Source of the DNA: RUG12519 sp045649685
GTDB taxonomy: Bacteria; Bacillota; Clostridia; Oscillospirales; Ruminococcaceae
Assembly: GCA_045649685.1 (NCBI GenBank)
Contig: JAZRQJ010000005.1
Location: forward strand, 1-64,000
Direction: 5' to 3'
Length of the DNA: 64,000 bases
Part shown: one piece after another, positions 42,152-51,477 of the stretch
How positions within the stretch are numbered: the first letter of the stretch is position 1
How the letters are laid out: every line of letters begins with the position of its first letter
Program-made: the position numbers and the translations under genes
Notes under the pieces: generated by a model
Told to the model about the DNA's origin: nothing
Seen by the model: the letters and a program-made list of their open reading frames with translations, nothing else
Database searches by the model: none

Positions 42152-43312
42152 ATGGATGAAAATTTAAATTTAAAAGACATAAAAAAGCAAATAGATAATT
42201 TGAGTTTAGATGAGAGTGGCCCATTAGAGGTAGATCCAAAGATAGTATCAAATGACTTACTTGAGCGTGGTAAAAAAAATGGAAAACTAAGCATACAGGA
42301 AGTTGCAGTTGCTCTTGAAGAATTGAATTTTGATAGTGATCAGATTACTAAGCTTTATGAAAAGTTTGAACAATATAATATTGAATTAGTGGATGATCTG
42401 GAGGAAGAAGATCTAGATATTGACTTGAGTTTGGATATTGGAATAAATGATAGTGTTAGCTCTGCTATGTCTATGGAATCAGTCAATATTGATGACCCTG
42501 TTAAAATATATTTGAAAGAAATAGGAAAGGTTTCGTTATTATCCGCAGAAGAAGAAGTGGAACTTGCCAAAAGAATGTCGGATGGTGATGCTTATGCTAA
42601 AAAACGTCTGTCAGAGGCAAATCTTAGATTGGTTGTTTCTATTGCAAAAAGATATTTAGGACGTGGTATGCAGTTTTTAGATTTGATTCAGGAGGGCAAT
42701 CTTGGACTTATAAAGGCTGTTGAAAAATTTGACTATACTAAAGGATTTAAATTTTCAACATATGCCACATGGTGGATACGTCAGGCAATAACTAGAGCTA
42801 TCGCTGATCAGGCTAGGACAATTCGTATACCTGTTCATATGGTTGAGATTATTAATAAGGTCAAAAAAGTATCTAGTCAATTATTACATAAAAATGGTCA
42901 TGAGGCTAAAGCGGAAGAAATAGCTGCAGTTTTAGATATATCTGTGCAAAAGGTAAAAGAAATTATTAGAGTTTCACAAGAACCAGTGTCTTTAGAAACT
43001 CCAGTTGGTGAGGAAGAAGATAGTCATTTGTCTGACTTTATTCCTGATGATGATGCACCTGCTCCTGCTGATGCGGCATCGCACACGCTTTTAAAGGAAC
43101 AGTTAGGCGATGTTTTAGGAACATTGACTGATAGAGAAGAAAAGGTTTTACGACTTAGATTTGGATTGAAAGATGGTCGTTCTAGAACTTTGGAGGAAGT
43201 TGGAAAAGAATTTGATGTTACCAGAGAAAGAATACGCCAAATAGAGGCGAAAGCTTTGAGAAAATTACGTCATCCTAGCAGATCTAAAAAATTGAAAGAT
43301 TTTTTGGATTAA
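42152..43312 (+). CDS. rpoD: Primary sigma factor RpoD (SigA)
   Basis: A 386-residue sigma-70 factor. Region 1.1-like sequence is at about residues 25-75, and region 1.2 starts DDPVKIYLKEIGKVSLL. Regions 2.1-2.4 include RLVVSIAKRYLGRGMQFLDL and FSTYATWWIRQAITRAI; region 4.2 has TLEEVGKEFDVTRERIRQIE. It directs transcription from the TTGACA/TATAAT promoters seen in this window. ATG 42152 follows AGGAGG; upstream in-frame starts lie inside dnaG. Confidence 0.97.
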   Translation: MDENLNLKDIKKQIDNLSLDESGPLEVDPKIVSNDLLERGKKNGKLSIQEVAVALEELNFDSDQITKLYEKFEQYNIELVDDLEEEDLDIDLSLDIGINDSVSSAMSMESVNIDDPVKIYLKEIGKVSLLSAEEEVELAKRMSDGDAYAKKRLSEANLRLVVSIAKRYLGRGMQFLDLIQEGNLGLIKAVEKFDYTKGFKFSTYATWWIRQAITRAIADQARTIRIPVHMVEIINKVKKVSSQLLHKNGHEAKAEEIAAVLDISVQKVKEIIRVSQEPVSLETPVGEEEDSHLSDFIPDDDAPAPADAASHTLLKEQLGDVLGTLTDREEKVLRLRFGLKDGRSRTLEEVGKEFDVTRERIRQIEAKALRKLRHPSRSKKLKDFLD

Positions 43313-43341
43313 TGAGCGAACAATAACTTTATTTTGAGATT

Positions 43342-43764
43342 TTACGATATGCTGTTTATTTTCATAGGGGGCTGATTATATATTTTTGTGTGTATGTGGC
43401 CTCCAATTAATTTTTCCTCACAAACTATCATATCTGCAACATATTTTTGTGATTTGCTTTTAGGCGAACTAATAGCAAATCTTTTTTTTATGCATTTTTT
43501 TCCACAGTACTTTGATAAATCAAATCCTTGTTCTTTTTGTAAGTTATTATATTCTTTTAAGATTTGATTAAAAGTTTGAGGAATTGTTATTTCTGTTTCG
43601 CTTATGTACTCAATGTCATATTTTAGGTTTTTTAAATATTGCTCTGGAGTTAAATTTTTGTTTTGTTTGCTTATTACTGTAAACATTAATATTGTGACAA
43701 TTAAAATTACAAAAAGTGTTAAATACATTATTAGTTTATTGATTTTCAAATGTAGCATAAGCAC
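43342..43764 (-). CDS. DUF4830 protein with membrane anchor
   Basis: A 140-residue protein. One membrane helix lies near the N-terminus (about residues 12-32). The outer domain has QGFDLSKYCGKKCIKK and DMIVCEEKLIGGHIHT, matching the clostridial DUF4830 family, whose function is unknown. Start GTG at 43764, ten bases after AAGGAG. It converges on rpoD with a 29-base gap and no clear terminator. Confidence 0.78.
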   Translation of the reverse strand: MLMLHLKINKLIMYLTLFVILIVTILMFTVISKQNKNLTPEQYLKNLKYDIEYISETEITIPQTFNQILKEYNNLQKEQGFDLSKYCGKKCIKKRFAISSPKSKSQKYVADMIVCEEKLIGGHIHTKIYNQPPMKINSIS

Positions 43765-44036
43765 TAAATATCAACTCCTTGATATTTATAGTATGATTTG
43801 TAAGTTTAAATAATACATATATTAATATATTTTTATTTACAATGTGATTAAATAAATGTTTATAATTTTTTGTATTAATAATATGTGAATTTTATTAATT
43901 GTTGACAATTATCTACAAAAATGTTATCATGGCATTGGTTGTTTTGATTTTTAGTATGTCTATTTATGCATATATTAATCGGCAACTATAAATTTAAATG
44001 TTTTATATTTAAGGCTTTGGAAGAGGAGATTTTTTG
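43765..44036. other. AT-rich region between divergent DUF4830 and regulator genes
   Basis: It holds the AAGGAG site of the DUF4830 gene at one end and a strong plus-strand promoter (43902-43930). Nothing else is recognised. Confidence 0.5.
43902..43930 (+). promoter_or_regulatory. Sigma-A promoter of the regulator-ftsEX-envC-ctp cluster
   Basis: TTGACA (43902-43907), 17 bases, TATCAT (43925-43930). No further strong promoter or terminator is seen until 50512, so one transcript could cover the whole cluster. Confidence 0.7.
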
Positions 44037-45122
44037 ATGTCGAATAGACTGTTTCAAACTGTGATAAATCAAATGAAGGACGCTATAAATAGAGTTATTG
44101 GTGTGGTAGATAGTAAAGACATTATTATCGCTTGTAGTGAATTAAATAAGATAGGGTCTTTTAGGGAAATTGCATCTGTTAATTTAGTCGGCTCTCGGGA
44201 TGTTTTTATAGTTGATGGATATGTATATAAAATGTTTGGTATACATACACATTTGGAATATGCGGTTTTTGTTGAGGGAGTTGATGAAACCGCTATACGT
44301 TATGCTAAAATATTGGCAATTACTTTGTCTAATATAAAGCAATACTATGATGAAAAATATGATAGAAATAATTTTGTGAAAAATATAATATTAGATAATA
44401 TTTTGCCTGGGGAGATATATATTAAGGCTAAAGAACTTAATTTTAAAACAAATGTAAAAAGAGTTGCTTTTTTAATTAGGACGATTGGTGATAAAGAAAT
44501 TTCATCTTTTGATGTGATTCAGAAATTGTTTCCTGATAAAAGAAAAGATTTTGTTTTTAATATTAGTGAGACCGATATTGTTTTGATAAAAGAAATTTGT
44601 GATGATATAAAATCAAATGATTTAAGAAAATTAGCTAGATCTATTATTGACAGTTTGTTTGGTGAACTTTCAATTAAAACGACTGTTGGTATTGGCATTC
44701 CTGTAACTAATATAAAAGACCTTGCTCGGTCGTTTAAAGAGGCAAAGGTTTCTTTGGATATTGGAGAAGTCTTTGAGACAGATCGTTCTATAACTAGTTA
44801 CGATAATTTGGGTATAGTTCGCTTAATATATCAACTTCCGGTGACACTGTGTGAAACTTTTTTGACTGAAGTATTTAAGGAAGAGCCTATTGGTTCATTG
44901 GATAGAGAAACTTTATTTACAATAAATAAGTTTTTTGAAAATAATTTAAATGTTTCGGAAACATCTAGGAAGTTGTTTGTTCACAGAAATACTCTTGTAT
45001 ATAGATTAGAGAAAATTAAAAAATTAACTGGACTAGATTTAAGAGAGTTTGATGATGCTATTCTATTTAAAATAGCGCTTATGGTTCGTAAATATTTGCT
45101 TTCGAAGTTAAATGAAAACTAA
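44037..45122 (+). CDS. CdaR/PucR-type transcriptional regulator
   Basis: A 361-residue protein. The N-terminal half is a variable sensor-like region. A GGDEF-like CdaR middle domain (about residues 160-265) contains TTVGIGIPVTNIKDLARSFKEA. The C-terminal helix-turn-helix is FFENNLNVSETSRKLFVHRNTLVYRLEKIKKLTGLD (V-S-E-T-S-R ... V-H-R-N-T-L-V-Y-R). The family usually controls neighbouring catabolic genes. Here the neighbour is ftsEX, so either it regulates cell-wall remodelling or the linkage is incidental. ATG 44037 is eight bases after AGGAG. Confidence 0.85.
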   Translation: MSNRLFQTVINQMKDAINRVIGVVDSKDIIIACSELNKIGSFREIASVNLVGSRDVFIVDGYVYKMFGIHTHLEYAVFVEGVDETAIRYAKILAITLSNIKQYYDEKYDRNNFVKNIILDNILPGEIYIKAKELNFKTNVKRVAFLIRTIGDKEISSFDVIQKLFPDKRKDFVFNISETDIVLIKEICDDIKSNDLRKLARSIIDSLFGELSIKTTVGIGIPVTNIKDLARSFKEAKVSLDIGEVFETDRSITSYDNLGIVRLIYQLPVTLCETFLTEVFKEEPIGSLDRETLFTINKFFENNLNVSETSRKLFVHRNTLVYRLEKIKKLTGLDLREFDDAILFKIALMVRKYLLSKLNEN

Positions 45123-45166
45123 AATATAAAACATGTTATTGATTTGTGTAAGGAGAATATTATAGA

Positions 45167-45856
45167 ATGATAAGCATGAAAGATGTTTGTTTTGATTATG
45201 ATAATGGAACGCGTGCGCTTTATAATGTTAATTTGAATATTGAAAATGGAGAATTTGTTTTTGTTGTTGGACAATCTGGAGCGGGTAAAAGTTCTATGTT
45301 AAAATTGCTTACTCGTGAAAATGTGGCGACAACTGGGGAGGTTATAATAAATAATTACAATTTGGGTAGTTTAAGCAAAAAAGAAATTCCATACTTTAGA
45401 CGTACTGTTGGTATGGTTTTTCAGGATTTTAGATTAATTCCTGGTATGACAGTTTTTGACAATGTGGCGTTTGTTTTGAGGGTTACTAACTTCTCTAATA
45501 AATATATAAGTACTCGAGTACCTTATGTTTTAGATTTAGTTAATCTTTCTGATTCTGCTAATAAATATCCTAGCGAGTTATCTGGTGGTGAGCAGCAGCG
45601 TGTGGCAATAGCTCGTGCTTTAGCTGGAGATCCACCTATTTTGATTGCGGATGAACCTACTGGAAATATTGATCCTGAGTTATCTTTGCAAATTGTTGAA
45701 TTGTTAGTTGATATTAATAAATATTGCGGAACTACTATAGTTGTTGTTACTCATGAACATGAAATTGTTCGTTATTTTGGTGGCAGAGTTGTTAGTATTG
45801 AGGACGGTCAGATTGCTTTTGATGAAGTTATTGGGGGAGAACATGAACATAAATAG
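45167..45856 (+). CDS. ftsE: Cell-division ATP-binding protein FtsE
   Basis: A 229-residue ABC ATPase. Walker A is GQSGAGKSSMLKLL, the signature is ELSGGEQQRVAIARAL, Walker B is PILIADEPTGNIDP, and the H loop is VVVTHEHEIV. The Q-loop phrase VGMVFQDFRLIPGMTVFDN is the usual FtsE form. With FtsX it forms a membrane complex that activates peptidoglycan hydrolases. It overlaps ftsX by 14 bases. Confidence 0.95.
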   Translation: MISMKDVCFDYDNGTRALYNVNLNIENGEFVFVVGQSGAGKSSMLKLLTRENVATTGEVIINNYNLGSLSKKEIPYFRRTVGMVFQDFRLIPGMTVFDNVAFVLRVTNFSNKYISTRVPYVLDLVNLSDSANKYPSELSGGEQQRVAIARALAGDPPILIADEPTGNIDPELSLQIVELLVDINKYCGTTIVVVTHEHEIVRYFGGRVVSIEDGQIAFDEVIGGEHEHK

Positions 45857-46745
45857 TTTGAAATATTTGTTTTTTGAAGGATTGAAAAATGTTGTAAAAA
45901 ATAAGCTTATGGCGTTGGCGTCTGTTGGAGTGTTAACGGCTTGTTTAATTGTTGTTGGTTGTTCGGTTTTATTAACTGGTAATATGAACAACATGGTTAC
46001 TTATATTGGTGAACAAAGTACAATGGTGGTTTTCTTAAAAGATGGAGTGGATCAGGCTGATGTTGATAGCTTAATGGAATCTCTCCATGAGAATAATAGT
46101 GTAAAAGAGGCAAATTATATTTCGAAAGAGCAAGCATTATTGAGTTATTCAAAAAGAATGAATAACGATTCAGCGATAAAAACTTTATCTGAGGAAAATG
46201 TTTTGCCGGCATCTATAAATGTACATATTAGTGATATGTCGGATTTAGATAATCTTGTGGAAATTTCAAAGAGTTCTTCGGTTGTGGAAAATGTTGTTGT
46301 TCCAACAAATGTTACCAATGTTATTAAAGAATTGGGTAAAACCATTGGTTGGTTTGGAACTGCTATAGTTCTTGCACTTATATTGGTTTCAATAGTTATT
46401 ATTTCGAATACTATTAGAGCAACAGTTTTTGCCAGAAGACGAGAGATTGCTATTATGAAGCAGGTTGGGGCTACGGACAACTTTGTTAGATTTCCTTTTT
46501 TAGTTGAAGGAATGACAATAGGTTTTGTTTCAGCAGTTATTGCATTTTTATTAATTTGTGCTGGGTATCAAACTGTAATGGTTATATTGACTGAAAGTAG
46601 TTCTGCTTTCTTAAAATCGATGTTTTCTAGTTTGATGCAGTTTAGTAGTATAGGCTGGATTATGGCATTAGGATTTTTAGTTAGTGGAATTTTAGCCGGA
46701 GTTATTGGTAGCTTAATCAGTTTAAGGAAATATTTGAGTGTTTAA
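45843..46745 (+). CDS. ftsX: Cell-division permease-like protein FtsX
   Basis: A 300-residue four-helix membrane protein. One helix near residue 25 is followed by a large extracytoplasmic loop (about 45-165), where EnvC-type activators bind, then three C-terminal helices. FARRREIAIMKQVGATDNFVRFPFL is the MacB/FtsX-type cytoplasmic coupling segment (R-R-R-E-I-A-I-M-K-Q-V-G). The ATG at 45843 is chosen by GGGGGAG just upstream and by the usual N-terminus NSLKYLFFEGLKNVV; it lies within the end of ftsE. Confidence 0.94.
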   Translation: MNINSLKYLFFEGLKNVVKNKLMALASVGVLTACLIVVGCSVLLTGNMNNMVTYIGEQSTMVVFLKDGVDQADVDSLMESLHENNSVKEANYISKEQALLSYSKRMNNDSAIKTLSEENVLPASINVHISDMSDLDNLVEISKSSSVVENVVVPTNVTNVIKELGKTIGWFGTAIVLALILVSIVIISNTIRATVFARRREIAIMKQVGATDNFVRFPFLVEGMTIGFVSAVIAFLLICAGYQTVMVILTESSSAFLKSMFSSLMQFSSIGWIMALGFLVSGILAGVIGSLISLRKYLSV

Positions 46746-46790
46746 TTACGCACTTTATAGTTTTTTAGTTTTTGATAAGGAGGTTTTGCT

Positions 46791-47963
46791 TTGAAAAAAT
46801 TAAAAAAAGTAAGAGTATTTAGTCTATGCTTATTTACGATTATGATTGGCCAATTGTTTACTTTTCAAGTATCCGCGAAGACAGCTAGTGAACTTAGAAA
46901 TGAAATTGAAAGTTATAGAAAAGAGCTTTCCCAGCTCGAAAAGAACGGGGTAGAACAGAGTGCATATCAAGCCACACTTTCTAAACAAATAGATGCTTTG
47001 TCGCAACAGATGCAAGAATTTGATAATCAGATTGATGAATTAAATATCCAGATAGGTGAAAAACAAGCTGTTATCGATAAACTCAATGAACAAATTTTTG
47101 GGAATGAAATACAAATTGATAAAATGAAAACAGATATTGATGGTTTAGAGTCAGAGAAAAATGTTACTAAAGAAAATTACTTATATGAGAAGTCTGGCTC
47201 TTTAGAAGTGTTGATGTCTTCTCAAGATTTTGGGGAGTTTGTATTCAGTGTTACTTATTTGAAAAAAATAGCTCAGTTTGATAAGAAGCTTGACAAATTG
47301 GATATGCAAATAAATGAAATAAATACAGAAAAGTCAAAAATTGAGGATGTAGTGGCACAAATAAACAGAACCAAAGATGTGATTTTTTCTGCATTAGATG
47401 AAGTACAGAAAAAAGTTTGTGAAATTCATAAAGAAAAAGAAAGCAAAAAATCGGTTAGTGATGAATTTTCAAGTCAATTGAAAAAAAGTACTATTCAGTT
47501 AGAGGTCATTGAGCAAGCAAAGAAACGAGTTCAGGAAGCTCAGTCTCGTGCACAGTGTGAATTAGAGGATGTTATTGATGCGGGAGGATATTTATATCCA
47601 GTTGCACCACCTAATTATATTTTTAGAGGATATAATCCATCTATTCCACATTATGGTGTTGACATTGCTACTCATGGTCGAAATAACCCTATATTCGCTT
47701 CTAGAGGTGGAGTTGTAATAGCATCTAGATTTGGAGTTCGTGGAGATGGACTTGGTGGATATGGTAATGTTGTAGTTATAGATCATGGAGATGGATATTC
47801 GACGTTGTATGGTCATATGTTGAGAAGGAATGTTAAGGTTGGTGATGTTGTAAGTAGAGGACAATGCATAGGGCTTGTTGGAAATACTGGTGAGTCTAAT
47901 GGAGAGCATTGTCACTTTGAAGTGAGGCATCATGGGAAACCAATTAGAACACCTTTTGGGTAA
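46791..47963 (+). CDS. EnvC-like murein hydrolase activator / M23 peptidase, copy 1
   Basis: A 390-residue secreted protein. A signal peptide (cleavage after VSA near residue 29) is followed by a long coiled coil (about 30-255) and a C-terminal M23 domain. The M23 zinc residues are present (HYGVDIATHG and GEHCHFEVRHHG). Next to ftsEX, such coiled-coil M23 proteins are activated by FtsX to cut peptidoglycan. Compared with copy 2 it lacks about eight residues in the coiled coil and about seventeen in the linker before the M23 domain. TTG start 46791 with AAGGAGG upstream. Confidence 0.9.
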   Translation: MKKLKKVRVFSLCLFTIMIGQLFTFQVSAKTASELRNEIESYRKELSQLEKNGVEQSAYQATLSKQIDALSQQMQEFDNQIDELNIQIGEKQAVIDKLNEQIFGNEIQIDKMKTDIDGLESEKNVTKENYLYEKSGSLEVLMSSQDFGEFVFSVTYLKKIAQFDKKLDKLDMQINEINTEKSKIEDVVAQINRTKDVIFSALDEVQKKVCEIHKEKESKKSVSDEFSSQLKKSTIQLEVIEQAKKRVQEAQSRAQCELEDVIDAGGYLYPVAPPNYIFRGYNPSIPHYGVDIATHGRNNPIFASRGGVVIASRFGVRGDGLGGYGNVVVIDHGDGYSTLYGHMLRRNVKVGDVVSRGQCIGLVGNTGESNGEHCHFEVRHHGKPIRTPFG

Positions 47964-48010
47964 TATATTGAGAGTTATATGTTGAGTGTAATTTGAGAGG
48001 AGGTTTTATT

Positions 48011-49267
48011 TTGAAAAAGTTAAAAAAATTAAAGGTTTTTAGTTTGTTTTTATGTCTGATAATTGTTGGTCAATTGTTTACTTGTCAGGTATCAGCTAAG
48101 AAGACAGTTGGTGAACTTAGAAATGAAATTGAAAATTATAGAAAAGAGCTTTCACAGCTCGAAAAAAATGGGGTAGAACAGAGTGCGTATCAAGCTACGC
48201 TTTCTAAGCAAATAGATGCTCTTTCGCAACAAATGCAAGCATTTGATAATCAGATTAATGAATTAAATAGTCAGATAGGTGAAAAGCAAGCTGCTATCGA
48301 TAAGCTTAATGATCAAATTGCTGGGCATGAGGCGCAGATTGAAAAAATGAAAAAGGATATTGAGGCTTTAGAATCAGAGAAAAGTGTTACTGAAGAGCAG
48401 CTTCGTGAGAGAATGAAGGAAAACTATTTATATGAACAATCTGGTCCTTTAGAAGTTTTGATGTCTTCTCAAGATTTCGGGGAGTTTGTATCTAACGTAG
48501 TTTATTTGAAAAAAATAGCTGAATTTGATAAAAAGCTTACGGACAAATTGGATATGCAGATAAATGAAATAAATACAGAAAAGTCAAAAATTGAGGATGT
48601 AGTAGCACAAATAAACAGAACTAAGGATGTGATTGTCTCTGCATTAGATGAAGTACAGAAAAAAGTTTATGAAATTAATAAGGCAAAAGAAAGTAAAAAA
48701 TCGGTTAGCGATGAACTTTCCAGTCAACTGAAAAAGAGTACTATGCAGTCAGAGAGTATAGAGCAAACAAAGAAACGAGTTCAGAAAGCTCAGTCTCGTG
48801 CTCAGTGTGAATTAGAGGATGCTACTGATACTATTAGATCATTACAAAATAAAAATAGAGGTAATTTTAGAGGACCTATAGATGCGGGAGGATATTTATA
48901 TCCAGTTGCACCACCTAATTATATTTTTAGAGGATATAATCCATCTATTCCACATTATGGTGTTGACATTGCTACTCGTGGTCGAAATAACCCTATATTC
49001 GCTTCTAGAGGTGGAGTTGTAATAGCATCTAGATTTGGAGTTCGTGGAGATGGACTTGGTGGATATGGTAATGTTGTAGTTATAGATCATGGAGATGGGT
49101 ATTCGACGTTGTATGGTCATATGTTGAGAAGGGATGTTAAGGTTGGTGATGTTGTAAATAGAGGACAATGTATAGGACTTGTTGGAAACACTGGTGAGTC
49201 TAATGGAGAGCATTGTCACTTTGAAGTGAGGCATCATGGGAAACCAATTAAAACACCTTTTGGGTAA
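48011..49267 (+). CDS. EnvC-like murein hydrolase activator / M23 peptidase, copy 2
   Basis: A 418-residue paralogue of the preceding gene with the same layout: signal peptide, coiled coil, then M23 domain with HYGVDIATRG and HCHFEVRHHG. Over the last 388 bases the two genes differ at only about eight positions, while the coiled-coil halves are more diverged with in-frame length changes. TTG start 48011, seven bases after AGAGGAGG. The copies follow each other head to tail. Confidence 0.9.
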   Translation: MKKLKKLKVFSLFLCLIIVGQLFTCQVSAKKTVGELRNEIENYRKELSQLEKNGVEQSAYQATLSKQIDALSQQMQAFDNQINELNSQIGEKQAAIDKLNDQIAGHEAQIEKMKKDIEALESEKSVTEEQLRERMKENYLYEQSGPLEVLMSSQDFGEFVSNVVYLKKIAEFDKKLTDKLDMQINEINTEKSKIEDVVAQINRTKDVIVSALDEVQKKVYEINKAKESKKSVSDELSSQLKKSTMQSESIEQTKKRVQKAQSRAQCELEDATDTIRSLQNKNRGNFRGPIDAGGYLYPVAPPNYIFRGYNPSIPHYGVDIATRGRNNPIFASRGGVVIASRFGVRGDGLGGYGNVVVIDHGDGYSTLYGHMLRRDVKVGDVVNRGQCIGLVGNTGESNGEHCHFEVRHHGKPIKTPFG

Positions 49268-49336
49268 AATATTGAAAAATTATATTCTGGATGTTGCTTT
49301 TTAGGTGTTGCTGATTAGTATTAAGGAAGTTAGTTA

Positions 49337-50503
49337 ATGAAAAATATAATGTTCAAGTGGTTCATTTTTATACTTTGCTTTTGCGTTTCTTGGACTGGTG
49401 GAATGTATTTTGCATATTTGCAGTTAGGTGGATTTGATAAGTTGGCTTTGCAGTTTAATGAAGTTAATAAATTTGTTAAAAATAATCACTTAACTGAATT
49501 AGACGAAAAATCGATGATTGACTATGCGTTAAACGGATATGTTAGTGGTTTAAATGATAAATATGCAAAATATTATACTGCACAAGAGTGGGAAAAGTTT
49601 GAAAATGGAAATAAGGGCGTGCTCAATGGCATAGGGGTTAGAATTGAAAGTGATAGTTCTGGATATATTACGGTTATTGCTGTTTTTGCAAATTCTCCCG
49701 CAGAGCGTTCTGAAATTCAAGTTGGTGATGTTATTACCAAGATTAATGATATTGAAGTTTTAGGATATAGTGTAGTTGATGTGGCTAGTATTTTACAAGG
49801 AGAAAATAACGATACTTTTGATATAGTATTTAAACGAGATGGGAAAATATTTAATAAAACTATAACTAGAGATATTATTGAATTGCCCAGTGTTGAGTAT
49901 TATATGGACGGTTGTAATGGGTATATTAGAATGATGAGTTTTAATAATTCTACCGTTAAACAGTTTGAGGATGCACTTAAGAATTTGCAAAATGATGGAG
50001 CTCAGGCGTTAATATTTGATTTAAGAAATAATAGTGGGGGAACTGTAGATTCGGTATGCAAAATACTTAATATGTTGCTTCCTTCAGGAATTATAGCTAC
50101 ACAAAGAACATTGGATGGACGTGAGACTGTTCTTGGAATGTCCGATGAAAATGAAATTAATATTCCTATGATTACTATAACTAATAAAAACACTGCAAGC
50201 GCTGCAGAATTATTTGTTTGTGATTTGAAAGATTACAATAAAGCTAGTCAGGTAGGTCAAACAACATATGGTAAAGGTGTTTTGCAAACAACAAAACGTT
50301 TTTCAAGTGGAAATGCTGTCAAGATAACAACTGCATATTTTAATCCTGCTAAGAGTGAAAATTTTGATCAAGTAGGATTAAAACCTGATGTAGAGGTTAA
50401 TTTAGATGAAAATAAGGAAAGTCTTTATTTAAAAGGACAGCTAGATTTAAGAGATGATGATCAATATCAGGCGGCTGTAAATTTATTAAAAAATAGTTTA
50501 TAA
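49337..50503 (+). CDS. S41 C-terminal processing protease (CtpA/CtpB-like)
   Basis: A 388-residue membrane-anchored protease. A signal anchor (about residues 5-27) precedes a PDZ domain (about 95-180, GIGVRIESDSSGYITV and GDVITKINDIEVLGYS). The S41 catalytic domain has the nucleophile in NKNTASAAELFV and the base Lys in TYGKGVLQTT. In Firmicutes CtpB-type proteases sit beside ftsEX and process cell-wall or sporulation regulators; a cell-wall role is inferred from the neighbours. It ends at a strong terminator. Confidence 0.92.
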   Translation: MKNIMFKWFIFILCFCVSWTGGMYFAYLQLGGFDKLALQFNEVNKFVKNNHLTELDEKSMIDYALNGYVSGLNDKYAKYYTAQEWEKFENGNKGVLNGIGVRIESDSSGYITVIAVFANSPAERSEIQVGDVITKINDIEVLGYSVVDVASILQGENNDTFDIVFKRDGKIFNKTITRDIIELPSVEYYMDGCNGYIRMMSFNNSTVKQFEDALKNLQNDGAQALIFDLRNNSGGTVDSVCKILNMLLPSGIIATQRTLDGRETVLGMSDENEINIPMITITNKNTASAAELFVCDLKDYNKASQVGQTTYGKGVLQTTKRFSSGNAVKITTAYFNPAKSENFDQVGLKPDVEVNLDENKESLYLKGQLDLRDDDQYQAAVNLLKNSL

Positions 50504-50511
50504 ATATATAC

Positions 50512-50549
50512 AAAAATAACATGCTGAAAATACTCAGCATGTTATTTTT
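50512..50549. terminator. Bidirectional terminator between the S41 protease and prmA
   Basis: Perfect 16-bp stem AAAAATAACATGCTGA / TCAGCATGTTATTTTT with a six-base loop and T/A runs. It serves converging genes and overlaps the last bases of prmA. Confidence 0.92.
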
Positions 50550-51477
50550 ATTTTTTTAATTTGAAACATATTGATACCCAATCCTTATTTCTTTTAATTT
50601 TTTGGGGAATTAGGTTATTTTGGTTGAGTTTATTAATAACTTCTATTTCTCTTTCTGCTATAATACCTGAGCATATAAATTTAGTTTCGCTATGCATAAA
50701 TTTAGTTATATTGGCAGATAGTTCGATAATAATGTCCGAAACGATATTTGCACATATAACATCGAATTTCCCGTGAATTTTCTCAGTTAGATTTCCGCAC
50801 AAAAATTTAAATGACCCTTCGTCTATATTATTTAACTGAGCATTTTCTTTTGCAATTTTGACAGCCAAAGGGTCTATATCTACTCCTAAGGATGATTTTG
50901 CACCTAGTAATATAGATGTTATAGATAATATTCCACTACCACATCCAATATCCAAAACAGTGCAATTGGGAGTTATGAGTGTTTCTAAAAACTCAATACA
51001 CATTTGTGTGGTTTCATGTTTTCCTGTGCCAAAAGATATTCCAGGATTTAAAATTACTTTTATTTCGTCACTGTTAGTATCAATTTTTTCCCATTTAGGA
51101 CATATAATTACATTTTTACCTATTTTTAATGGATGATAAAATTCTTGCCACTTTGTTTCCCATTCATTGGTATTAGAAATAGATTTTTTTGTTATTGTGC
51201 TAGAAATATGATTTTCATTTAATTTTTTATTTAAAAAATCAATAGAACTATCAATGTTGTTAGAATTTTGTAGATATATATGTACTTTTGCAATATTTCT
51301 AGCTTTATTTTTAAGTTGACTGTCAATTAAATCTGTGTGAGCGATTTCCATAATATCTTTTTCTAGGTGAGAATAATCTTCGATATATATGCTATCTGGG
51401 TTAACTAATTGGGCAAGTTCAGACACAGTGTCTGTATATTTTGATGATATTTCAATAATAATTTCAATCCAATTCAT
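50548..51477 (-). CDS. prmA: Ribosomal protein L11 methyltransferase
   Basis: A 309-residue SAM-dependent methyltransferase that methylates ribosomal protein L11. The family motif NPGISFGTGKHETTQMCIEF is followed by the SAM-binding VLDIGCGSGILSI and CANIVSDIIIELS. The N-terminal substrate-recognition domain starts NWIEIIIEISSKYTD. It overlaps the upstream hydrate-repair gene by 14 bases. It is the last gene of the run starting with hrcA, although a terminator follows dnaJ. Confidence 0.94.
   Translation of the reverse strand: MNWIEIIIEISSKYTDTVSELAQLVNPDSIYIEDYSHLEKDIMEIAHTDLIDSQLKNKARNIAKVHIYLQNSNNIDSSIDFLNKKLNENHISSTITKKSISNTNEWETKWQEFYHPLKIGKNVIICPKWEKIDTNSDEIKVILNPGISFGTGKHETTQMCIEFLETLITPNCTVLDIGCGSGILSITSILLGAKSSLGVDIDPLAVKIAKENAQLNNIDEGSFKFLCGNLTEKIHGKFDVICANIVSDIIIELSANITKFMHSETKFICSGIIAEREIEVINKLNQNNLIPQKIKRNKDWVSICFKLKK

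Noticed and set aside
42152..43312. RpoD as the client of the STAS/kinase switch
   Set aside because: It is the primary sigma factor in a dnaG-rpoD context 30 kb away; anti-sigma control by an RsbW-type kinase targets sigma-B/F-type factors.
47592..49237. Two near-identical 113-codon antisense frames
   Set aside because: They mirror the duplicated M23 domains on the other strand and have no independent support.
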